Shown in pieces: positions 15,822-22,153 of a stretch of DNA of 22,433 bases. Source of the DNA: Candidatus Bathyarchaeota archaeon (GTDB lineage: Archaea > Thermoproteota > Bathyarchaeia > RBG-16-48-13 > GCA-020345945); the NCBI GenBank assembly GCA_020345945.1, contig CP070773.1, positions 1-22,433 of the forward strand, read 5' to 3'. The number at the start of each line of letters is the position of its first letter. The stretch's first letter is position 1. The notes beneath the pieces were generated by a model that saw only the letters and a list, made by a program, of their open reading frames with translations, was not told the origin of the DNA and ran no database searches. The translations under genes and the position numbers were made by a program.

Positions 15822-15850
15822 ACCGAGGAAGACCCCTTTCTCGGGGAAAT
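15822..15850 (+). other. tRNA-Phe intron 4 (T loop, 59/60)
   Basis: 29 nt. The T stem is the outer helix. TTCA (15816-15819) faces GGAA (15845-15848; three pairs plus A-G) as central helix, with 3-nt bulges AA/A (15820-15822) and AT/C (15849-15851). CCGAG (15823-15827) pairs with CTCGG (15840-15844) as inner helix. Cutting after the second base of each bulge gives a normal 7-nt T loop. Confidence 0.82.
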
Positions 15851-15872
15851 CCCGGCCCGCGGCACCATCAAG

Positions 15873-15880
15873 TTTTAAAG
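15873..15880 (+). promoter_or_regulatory. Box A of tRNA-Gly(GCC)
   Basis: TTTTAAAG, 30 bases before the tRNA and 6 bases after the tRNA-Phe CCA end. Confidence 0.55.
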
Positions 15881-15909
15881 CAGACCCGTAGAGTTTCGGT
15901 TGTTGTCTT

Positions 15910-15987
15910 GCGGCCGTAGTCCAGTCTGGTCTAAGACATCGGCCTGCCACGTCGACGACCCGGGTTCGAATCCCGGCGGCCGCACCA
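15910..15987 (+). tRNA. tRNA-Gly(GCC)
   Basis: 78-nt tRNA with encoded CCA. Acceptor GCGGCCG/CGGCCGC, anticodon stem TCGGC/GTCGA (one G-U) around loop CTGCCAC (anticodon GCC at 15946-15948), T stem CCGGG/CCCGG with loop TTCGAAT. Discriminator A. No intron. Confidence 0.96.
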
Positions 15988-16042
15988 AAATTATGTGCTC
16001 GTGGAGAGGTTGCTAGAACGAAGGACTCTCCTCGGATTGCGG

Positions 16043-16073
16043 GACTAAAACCGTGGCCTGCCAACTCGACGCC
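16043..16073 (+). pseudogene. Partial tRNA-Gly(GCC)-like duplicate
   Basis: GACTAAAACC, then TGGCCTGCCA and TCGACG, repeat the D-loop to anticodon-stem part of the neighbouring tRNA-Gly (15929-15957) with few changes. No acceptor, T arm or CCA follows, so this is a fragment, not a gene. Confidence 0.4.
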
Positions 16074-16104
16074 GAAAGAACGACGGCAAATCTTCTGTTT
16101 ATCC

Positions 16105-16797
16105 TCAAGACAACTCTGTGGCAAGCTCGTTGAAGTCTTTCACTATCAGAGTAGGCTTGTACACGGTTTCTTCATATGGTAGGTCGTATCTTTTTACCCA
16201 TGCTGCCTGAAATCCACAGGCTCTAGCGCCCATCACATCAAAGGAGTTCGAGGATACCATCATCAACTCGCTAGGCTCACTGCTTAAGACCTTAGCACAG
16301 GCCCTATAGACTGCTGGGTGAGGTTTGAAGACTCCCACCCTCTGCACCGATATAACCTCATCAAACTCAAAATCTATCTGATTCTCTGTAAGATGTTGCA
16401 GGAACCAGTCCTCGCCATTCGATAAGACCACAAGTCGGTACTTCTTCTTTAGTTTGGTCAAGCCTTCTTTGGCATCCTTGAAAGGCTTTAACTCTTTCCA
16501 ACTCTCGATAAAATCTTCTATGTCTTCATCGGTGAAGGCGACTCCATTCCTTCGCAATGTGTATAGGAAAGCCCGACGTACCGCCTGGAGATATCCACAA
16601 TGTCCTAACATCAATAGGTTGTCTTGGTACTGTTCAATCCTCTGCCTGCTACGGAACTGTTCCCAGGCTTGGACAGCATCCAAGGAAGAACTATGTTCAG
16701 ATAGAAACTGTCTAAAAACTGGAGTAAGACTACGTGTTAGATCGAGTATGGTTCCAAAAACATCAAATGTCAGAGCCTTGATCGTTAGTCGAGACAA
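16105..16797 (-). CDS. HAD-superfamily hydrolase, haloacid dehalogenase type II-like
   Basis: 230 residues. Nucleophile Asp12 lies in TFDVFGTILD (motif I). Arg-rich FRSRQRIEQY corresponds to the substrate-binding arginine region of L-2-haloacid dehalogenases. LSNGEDWF is motif II, FKPHPAVYR supplies the motif III Lys and a Tyr, and SSNSFDVMGARACGF is motif IV. These are the class II dehalogenase residues, but many relatives act on phosphates or have unknown substrates. Start: GGAGGAG (16806-16812) stands eight bases before TTG 16797, which decides it; TTG 16818 would put that site inside the gene. It overlaps the upstream DinB gene's 3' end by 13 bases, so the two are translationally coupled. 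Confidence 0.85.
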   Translation of the reverse strand: MSRLTIKALTFDVFGTILDLTRSLTPVFRQFLSEHSSSLDAVQAWEQFRSRQRIEQYQDNLLMLGHCGYLQAVRRAFLYTLRRNGVAFTDEDIEDFIESWKELKPFKDAKEGLTKLKKKYRLVVLSNGEDWFLQHLTENQIDFEFDEVISVQRVGVFKPHPAVYRACAKVLSSEPSELMMVSSNSFDVMGARACGFQAAWVKRYDLPYEETVYKPTLIVKDFNELATELS

Positions 16798-17288
16798 GTT
16801 TTCATCTCCTCCAACCAATCGACGTAGCTAGTTACCGGTGGATCGACATTTTGCTGCCAGAACATGCAGTTGATTTCTCCCCTGTGTTGTAATTCCTCCT
16901 CGATCATATGCATTAGTAATTCTTCCATCGTCGTCCTAAGGCGTCCCTTCTTTGTTTGGATAGAGCAAACCTGTGATAGGTCATCTTCTTGCAGGCTTTC
17001 AACAAGAGACATCACCATTGAATCCACCTCGAGATTATACCTTCTCAGATCATTGACATTATTGAAATCCCCAAGGTCGGCACTGCCATATTCTTTCAGA
17101 TTATCCTTGATACCGTACTGAAACCAGTATCTGTAGGCATTCAATACATGTATGAAAACGTCGCGTATGGATGAGAAGGATGCGTCACGCTTCTTGACGA
17201 GCTCTTTCCAGGGAAGCCTCTCCATAGCATCCAAGTACTTCTCTCGGACGTCGCTGTTGTACCTGTAGAAACTTAATATACGCTTCAT
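16785..17288 (-). CDS. DinB-like four-helix bundle protein
   Basis: 167 residues, mostly helical, with the DinB/YfiT layout: FYRYNSDVREKYLDAMERLP at the start, DVFIHVLNAYRYW with His47 as the usual first metal ligand, and EELQHRGEINCMFWQ near residue 135 before a last helix. In typical members the third helix carries two ligand histidines before HRGQ; here Glu and Gln seem to stand there and only His135 precedes RG, so metal binding may be altered. The family includes thiol-S-transferase-like and stress proteins; no function can be assigned. ATG 17288 follows GGGG. Operon with the HAD gene. Confidence 0.7.
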   Translation of the reverse strand: MKRILSFYRYNSDVREKYLDAMERLPWKELVKKRDASFSSIRDVFIHVLNAYRYWFQYGIKDNLKEYGSADLGDFNNVNDLRRYNLEVDSMVMSLVESLQEDDLSQVCSIQTKKGRLRTTMEELLMHMIEEELQHRGEINCMFWQQNVDPPVTSYVDWLEEMKTCLD

Positions 17289-17416
17289 AGAACCCCAAAG
17301 TCAATGACATCAGGGTTCAGCCTAATATTTTGCGATATCCTTTTCGTTGACCCCACACCAACTGCGAATCTAGGAAACTGTGTATTTATCAGAGAGGTCT
17401 AGCATCAGGGGATTCT

Positions 17417-18466
17417 TCAGGTGCGTTGAATCTGCTCCAGAGTTTCAAGGTGTGGGAACTCTCCAATTAGCCACTCTACCTGTTCATTCATCATCTCACC
17501 GATTGGCAGATTGTAGGGGCACTTCTCTTCGCATTCCTTACATTCTATACATCCTTCTAGGCTCTTTATGGCTCGGAGCATCCTATCCTCTCTCCTTTTC
17601 AATCCCGTTCTTCTGATAAAGCTCTGGATACGCATCAGTCGTGTTATCTCTACTCCTTGCAGGCATGGGCTGCAGTATCCACAACCCCTACAGAATCTTC
17701 TCCCGATATCTTCTCCGATCGCCTCAAGTTTCTCTACTTCTTTGTCTGTCACATATTCGCCCTGTTTTAGGGCTGAGATGTTCTGTTCCAGCTCTCGTAT
17801 GAGAGCTATTCCTGGGATTGCTGTAGATATAGGATACCTTAGAACGTATCTCAATGTGTCTCTTGGATTATCTAAAGTGCCGCCGGCAAACGGCTTCATG
17901 CAGACGAAGCCTATATTCTTCTTCTGACAGAGAGGGATAATCTTCCTCTTTGCATCCGTAACAATATAATTGAAAGGGAACATTACTGCGTCAAAGAATT
18001 CTGTCTCAATAGCCTTCAGCATCACTTCCTCGCGATGACTGCTGACTCCAAGAAACCTGATTCTATCCTCATCCTTCATACTCTTCAAGAAATCAAGATT
18101 CTCTGGGGATATTGCTCTCTTCAGATCATCGTAAGTATTCACACCGTGTAGATAGTAAAGGTCGATAGTTGAGACTCCTAAATTGGAGATGCTTGTCTCC
18201 AGATCCGATCTGAGTCCTTTCGGATCATGAGCATGAGTCTTCGTACAGATATGGACTTCATCTCTCCTGTTTTTGATCGCTTTCCCGATCTTTTTCTCAC
18301 TGTCTGTGTAATTTCTAGCTGTATCAATGAAGTTGATGCCCATATCGATCGATCGGGTCACCAACTTTACCGCTCTGTTCTCTGAGATACGCTGAATAGG
18401 GATACCACCAAATCCGAGTTCGGACACTAGGATTCCTGTTCTTCCAAGCCTTCTCTTTCTTAACAT
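17417..18466 (-). CDS. Aldo/keto reductase with C-terminal [4Fe-4S] ferredoxin-like domain
   Basis: 349 residues. The TIM-barrel N-terminal part has the catalytic tetrad Asp48 and Tyr53 (FIDTARNYTDSE), Lys76 (CTKTH) and His107 (YYLHGV), followed by FLGVSSH. The C-terminal 90 residues add two cysteine clusters: CRGCGYCSPC, and CIECKECEEKCPYNLPI, the latter a classical 4Fe-4S motif. Such Fe-S aldo/keto reductases are common in anaerobes, but their substrates are mostly unknown. ATG 18466 has no clear ribosome binding site and may be translated from a short leader. It is divergent from tRNA-Gly(TCC). Confidence 0.9.
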   Translation of the reverse strand: MLRKRRLGRTGILVSELGFGGIPIQRISENRAVKLVTRSIDMGINFIDTARNYTDSEKKIGKAIKNRRDEVHICTKTHAHDPKGLRSDLETSISNLGVSTIDLYYLHGVNTYDDLKRAISPENLDFLKSMKDEDRIRFLGVSSHREEVMLKAIETEFFDAVMFPFNYIVTDAKRKIIPLCQKKNIGFVCMKPFAGGTLDNPRDTLRYVLRYPISTAIPGIALIRELEQNISALKQGEYVTDKEVEKLEAIGEDIGRRFCRGCGYCSPCLQGVEITRLMRIQSFIRRTGLKRREDRMLRAIKSLEGCIECKECEEKCPYNLPIGEMMNEQVEWLIGEFPHLETLEQIQRT

Positions 18467-18530
18467 AAATACTCAGAGCAAACAATGAAGATTCCGAGAA
18501 AAAAGGATGACGTGCCGTTTCCCCGTAAAG

Positions 18531-18538
18531 GATATTTT
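18531..18538 (+). promoter_or_regulatory. Possible box A of tRNA-Gly(TCC)
   Basis: GATATTTT preceded by GTAAAG, 27-34 bases before the tRNA. Confidence 0.4.
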
Positions 18539-18564
18539 CTAGCCTGCACGCATGAAGGTCTGTT

Positions 18565-18642
18565 GCGACCGTGGTCTAGCCTGGTCTAGGACATTGGCCT
18601 TCCAAGCCCATAACCCGGGTTCAAATCCCGGCGGCCGCACCA
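18565..18642 (+). tRNA. tRNA-Gly(TCC) with two stem mismatches
   Basis: 78 nt with encoded CCA. Acceptor GCGACCG/CGGCCGC has an A4-C69 mismatch. D stem GTCT/GGAC is paired. Anticodon stem TTGGC/GCCCA has a T28-C42 mismatch around loop CTTCCAA (anticodon TCC at 18601-18603). T stem CCGGG/CCCGG with loop TTCAAAT is perfect. Discriminator A. Compared with tRNA-Gly(GCC) the acceptor differs by one base. It could be functional, edited, or in early decay. Confidence 0.88.
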
Positions 18643-18679
18643 GCAAACCTGCGCACTTCTAAGGTATGTTGTCTGAGAA

Positions 18680-18719
18680 AATCGCAAGGGAATCGCAACC
18701 TTTCCATGTGAATCGTAAT
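18680..18719 (+). repeat. Three short direct repeats AATCG(C/T)AA
   Basis: AATCGCAAG at 18680, AATCGCAAC at 18691 and AATCGTAAT at 18711, spaced 11 and 20 bases, near one and two helix turns. They lie between tRNA-Gly and the first DUF362 gene. This could be an operator; no regulator is known. Confidence 0.4.
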
Positions 18720-18724
18720 CTTCA

Positions 18725-18737
18725 CCGTATTATACGG
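18725..18737 (+). promoter_or_regulatory. Perfect inverted repeat CCGTAT-T-ATACGG
   Basis: A 13-bp palindrome with a TATTATA core, 6 bases behind the direct repeats. It could be an operator or a TATA element covered by a repressor. The rest of the 396-base gap 18467-18862 holds only the tRNA, these repeats and a box A-like GTTAAAAG (18815-18822). Confidence 0.4.
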
Positions 18738-18862
18738 GCGTGTGCGCTGGACAAGCATATTCAATCAGTATTGGACTAACAGGAATAGAATTGGACAAGA
18801 AGTGATACGCAATAGTTAAAAGATTTCTTAATGAACAATAAGCTGTCAAGGCAGGTATTGGA

Positions 18863-19696
18863 GTGGGAATATCCAAAGTGGCTATCATAAGGGGGAAGAG
18901 GGGTCATGAACCGGTTTTTCAAGCTCTAGACTTGATAGACTACAAAAATGCCATTTCAGGCTGGAGAAGAATACTCGTCAAGGTTAATTTCATCGCGGTA
19001 AAGACGTGGGATACTGGGGCGACTACAGATCCTGTTGTCGTGGAGGCAATCATTGAGAGGCTTAGAGAGCTTCCTGTTGAGGTGTATGTTGTGGAGTCAG
19101 ATGCAACAACGACCAATGCTGACAAAGCATTTGAAGTTACAGGTATGAAAGAAATGTGCGCCCGCAACGGTGTTGAATGTCTCAACTTAAGACATGAAAA
19201 GGAGAAGGTCAAGATTGACATTCATAATGGAGAAGCCCTAAAAAAGATCACGGTCCCTCGGATTGTCGCCGAATCTGCAATCATAAGTGCCGCTAAACTC
19301 AAGACCCATAGAACAACAGGAGTAACACTGGGAATGAAGAACATGTTTGGACTGCTGTCTGACAAATTCAAAGCCAAATACCACTTCAAAGGGATCAATA
19401 AAGTCATAGTTGACATTAACACTGTACTCCGACCCGTTCTAACTGTAATAGATGGCTTCATTGGGATGGAAGGACGTGGACCAGCTGCAGGAAAGCCAGT
19501 TCAAATGGATCTAATAATAGCGGGGACGGACCAAGTAGCAACAGACTCAACTGCTTGTAGAGTCATGGGCATTGATCCTTACCAGATCGAGCACATCCAC
19601 AAGGCCTACAGGAAAGAGTTAGGCAACATTAATGATATAAAACTAGTTGGAGAAAGATTGGAAAATGTAGTACAAGTCTTCGAACGCGCACGCTGA
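18863..19696 (+). CDS. DUF362 domain protein, first of two tandem copies
   Basis: 277 residues. DUF362 pattern: VKVNFIAVKTWDTGATTDP (a nucleotide- or metal-site-like segment after strand 1), VVESDATTTNADKAFEVTG, AAKLKTHRTTGVTLGMKNMFGLL, HFKGINKVIVDIN, then DLIIAGTDQVATDSTACRVMGIDP. The extra ferredoxin domain of many DUF362 proteins is absent and no cysteine cluster is seen. The function of the family is unknown. GTG 18863 would have a leader of about 17 bases from the box A-like GTTAAAAG at 18815-18822; there is no strong ribosome binding site. Confidence 0.85.
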   Translation: MGISKVAIIRGKRGHEPVFQALDLIDYKNAISGWRRILVKVNFIAVKTWDTGATTDPVVVEAIIERLRELPVEVYVVESDATTTNADKAFEVTGMKEMCARNGVECLNLRHEKEKVKIDIHNGEALKKITVPRIVAESAIISAAKLKTHRTTGVTLGMKNMFGLLSDKFKAKYHFKGINKVIVDINTVLRPVLTVIDGFIGMEGRGPAAGKPVQMDLIIAGTDQVATDSTACRVMGIDPYQIEHIHKAYRKELGNINDIKLVGERLENVVQVFERAR

Positions 19697-19763
19697 TCCT
19701 CCTAAGAAAACCGATTACAATATAGTATAGTGTTACCCGTCAAAATACAACATGGATTCACGA

Positions 19764-19832
19764 GGTGTGAGGGATGATTCGAACCTCGTACGAGCGATCG
19801 ACCAAGGATCAAAGCAGATTACCCCATCATTC
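19764..19832 (-). pseudogene. Decayed tRNA-like segment (possibly tRNA-Pro-like)
   Basis: On the minus strand a D-arm-like TGGGGTAATCTG (19815-19826) with GGGT/ATCC pairing is followed about 30 bases later by the T-loop consensus GGTTCGAATC (19776-19785) and a CACACC end. Acceptor and T-stem halves do not pair. It lies in the 229-base gap between the two DUF362 genes, which otherwise holds a box A-like GATATAAAATC (19895-19905). Confidence 0.35.
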
Positions 19833-19925
19833 GAATAGGTATTGCAGAAAAGAGGTAAGGAGTTTACATTCCATAGGTCTACACACGATCGAAGGATATA
19901 AAATCAAAGGACAGAGGAGTGAATA

Positions 19926-20780
19926 GTGGATTCTGTAGTTCTAATAAAATCTGATGACGCTGTCAGCAACGCTCTTGAGCGCGGTATTGATCTACTCGGT
20001 GGCTTTCGAGTTCTGAAGTCGCCTTTTGTCATTAAGCCCAACATTTGTACAATTACGGACAAGACCGGATTTGCCACCACTGACGTGAAAATAGTTGAAG
20101 CGTTAATAGATTTGGTATACCCAGAGGATAGGAACCTGTCGATCAGGATAGTTGAGTCAGACAGCGAATCAAAGTACGCAGATGAAGCCTTCAGGAAATT
20201 CGGATACACAAATCTTGAGAAGAAATATACAGAATTAGATCTTGATGTCTCTCTGGAAAACCTCAGCCACTTACCTATCAATTCGATGAAACTTGACGGC
20301 CTTTATTTCAAAAACCTGGAGATCCCAAGATTAATCGTTGGTTCCAAGTACTTCGTCTCAGTCGCTGTTGCAAAGACCCATGGTCTGACTTTCATATCTG
20401 GAGCATTGAAGAATCTCTTCGGCCTGCTGCCGAGAAAAGATCAATCATTCTACCATCGACACATAAACGAAGTGATAGTTGACTTGAACAGGTTGGTGGA
20501 GCCAGACCTCTGCATTGTTGACGCCCGTGTAGGTCTGGAAGGCTGGGAAGGACCCAAGACAAGACGTCTTGACCTAATCGTGTTGGGGAGGAAACCAGTC
20601 TCAGTGGACGCCACGGTGGCCAGAATAATGGGTTTCAATCCCGACAAGATCCGTCATCTGGTTGAGGCAGAAAAATACGGTCTTGGATCTCTGCACCCAG
20701 AAGTCTTAGGAGCGAGCATCAATTCTGTCATGGTGCGATTCAAGCCTCCCTCTCAGTTGTCCTCCCGCGCCACCATATAG
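19926..20780 (+). CDS. DUF362 domain protein, second tandem copy
   Basis: 284 residues, paralogue of the preceding gene. Shared landmarks: IKPNICTITDKTGFATTDV, RIVESDSESKYADEAFRKFGY, VAVAKTHGLTFISGALKNLF, HINEVIVDLN and DLIVLGRKPVSVDATVARIMGF. Overall identity looks moderate, so the duplication is old. No ferredoxin cluster. GTG 19926 has GAGGAG (19914-19919) six bases upstream. The same two-gene arrangement with separate promoter-like sequences suggests separate control. Function unknown; the family is linked to Fe-S or one-carbon enzymes only by context in other genomes. Confidence 0.85.
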   Translation: MDSVVLIKSDDAVSNALERGIDLLGGFRVLKSPFVIKPNICTITDKTGFATTDVKIVEALIDLVYPEDRNLSIRIVESDSESKYADEAFRKFGYTNLEKKYTELDLDVSLENLSHLPINSMKLDGLYFKNLEIPRLIVGSKYFVSVAVAKTHGLTFISGALKNLFGLLPRKDQSFYHRHINEVIVDLNRLVEPDLCIVDARVGLEGWEGPKTRRLDLIVLGRKPVSVDATVARIMGFNPDKIRHLVEAEKYGLGSLHPEVLGASINSVMVRFKPPSQLSSRATI

Positions 20781-20850
20781 ACCACACGGAATTCACTGGA
20801 ACTGATAGAGAAGCGCAGCCGCCTTGCGTCTCAATGAGACTGAAATCTTT

Positions 20851-22140
20851 CTAGGTTTTTATCTCCTCGACTATTTCCTCTATCTTGATGGTTTTCTGGG
20901 TTCTTCTCTTGAAGTCTCGAACTACTACGGATCCATCTTTCAGTTCTCTTTCTCCTAAGATTACTGCATAGTCTGTCTTTCTCCTAGCTGCATCCTGCAA
21001 GGCATTAGCTAGTTTTCGTCCCATAACTTCCACTCTGGCAGTTACATCTGCTCCTCTCAGCATTTGGGAGATCTTTAATGCCTCCCCCTTCAAATGGTCT
21101 TCAATCGGGATGACAGCAACCATTATCTTTTCTTTCCTTTTCAATGCGGTCTTCTGTTCTTCCATGGCCAACATTATTCTATCTAGGCCGTGAGCAACGC
21201 CAACGGCAGGTGTTGGCTCTCCTCCAAACAATTCGATTAGCTTGTCGTACCTGCCTCCACCGGCTAAAGCTATCTCCATATCTGGGACGTAAACCTCGAA
21301 GATAATCCCAGTGTAGTACTCCAATCCCCTTGCAAAACCAGCCTCAACGCGAATATCAATCTTCTCTCCAGTCTCCAGAACCAATTCAATAATCTTTCTC
21401 AGTCTTCCTACTGCTTCAGTAGCCTTCTCATACGCTTCAACTTGCTCCTCCATCCTCCTTGAAACCTCGAAGGTTTTCTCACCCTTAATCTTGACTAGTC
21501 CTGTAAGAGTCTCCAGGCACCCTTCAGATGCCCCAGCTCCTTTTATCAGCGTGAAAGCGTTTTCGTACTCCTTCTTGTCCATGAAATGCATAGCTCTGTT
21601 TTGCGCTTCTTCCTCGATTCCTTCTTCGCTAAGAATACTCCTTAAGACCCCGACGTGCCCAATCTTGAAGACGAAGTTTTTCAATCCTACATCTCTCATC
21701 AGACTGTTCGTCAACAATATGATTTCAGCATCCGCTTCAGGTGTACTCGAACCCATTAATTCATAGTTAGACTGCCAAAACTCCCTGAAACGTCCATGCT
21801 GCGGTTCATCGTATCTGTACAAGCTTCCCACACAGAACAATCGTAATGGCTTCGGCTCAGTTCTGAAGGTGTCTGCAACCAGTCTCGCTACAGAAGCGGT
21901 AAACTCATATCTCAATGCCACCTTGCGGCCACCCAAATCCTTGAATGCATACATCCGGGAGCGAATCTCTTCTCCACTCTTCGCAGCCAATAGCTCATAG
22001 GGCTCTAGAACGGGCGTCATGATCTCCCTGTATCCGTAAAGCTGAGCCACTGTTCTGGCTTTGTCTTCGATGTACTCCATCAATTCGGCTTCTTTGGGTA
22101 AAAAATCTCTCATGCCTCGAACAGGTCTGAAAACAGACAC
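20851..22140 (-). CDS. hisS: Histidyl-tRNA synthetase
   Basis: Class II synthetase of about 429 residues that charges tRNA-His. Motif 1 region follows PVRGMRDFLP. Motif 2 is GRFREFWQSNYELMG. The histidine-binding signature is RGLEYYTGIIFEVY, AGGGRYDKL is the turn after it, and motif 3 reads AVGVAHGLDRIM. The C-terminal anticodon-binding domain starts near KEKIMVAVIPI and ends at IVEEIKT. The active site is complete. Start: GGAG just behind the endA stop is well spaced for GTG 22140; GTG 22149 and TTG 22146 are upstream options. It is the second gene of an operon with the endonuclease subunit, 13 bases behind its stop. Confidence 0.96.
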   Translation of the reverse strand: MSVFRPVRGMRDFLPKEAELMEYIEDKARTVAQLYGYREIMTPVLEPYELLAAKSGEEIRSRMYAFKDLGGRKVALRYEFTASVARLVADTFRTEPKPLRLFCVGSLYRYDEPQHGRFREFWQSNYELMGSSTPEADAEIILLTNSLMRDVGLKNFVFKIGHVGVLRSILSEEGIEEEAQNRAMHFMDKKEYENAFTLIKGAGASEGCLETLTGLVKIKGEKTFEVSRRMEEQVEAYEKATEAVGRLRKIIELVLETGEKIDIRVEAGFARGLEYYTGIIFEVYVPDMEIALAGGGRYDKLIELFGGEPTPAVGVAHGLDRIMLAMEEQKTALKRKEKIMVAVIPIEDHLKGEALKISQMLRGADVTARVEVMGRKLANALQDAARRKTDYAVILGERELKDGSVVVRDFKRRTQKTIKIEEIVEEIKT

Positions 22141-22153
22141 TCTCAACACTCCA

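Larger units (their letters stand above)
15694..15867 (+). tRNA. tRNA-Phe(GAA) interrupted by four introns
   Basis: The 174-nt gene gives a 77-nt tRNA when introns of 37, about 17, 14 and 29 nt are removed. Acceptor GCTGCGG (15694-15700) pairs with CCGCGGC (15857-15863), with one U-G pair at 3:70. Positions 8-9 are TA. D stem is GCTC (15740-15743)/GAGC (15770-15773). Anticodon stem CCCGG (15775-15779)/CCGGG (15801-15805) holds loop CTGAAG plus A, anticodon GAA at 15782-15784. Variable loop TTGTC. T stem GCCGG (15811-15815)/CCGGC (15852-15856) has a 7-nt loop TTCAAAC after splicing. A73 and CCA follow. Every stem pairs, so the gene looks functional. Its flanks show a box A upstream, and the tRNA-Gly box A starts 6 bases after CCA. 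A scanner expecting one canonical intron could miss it. Confidence 0.88.

Noticed and set aside
15645..16124. Minus-strand open frame of 159 codons across the tRNA cluster
   Set aside because: It is the antisense translation of tRNA-Phe and tRNA-Gly; GIRTRVVD-like peptides are a known artefact of tRNA T arms.
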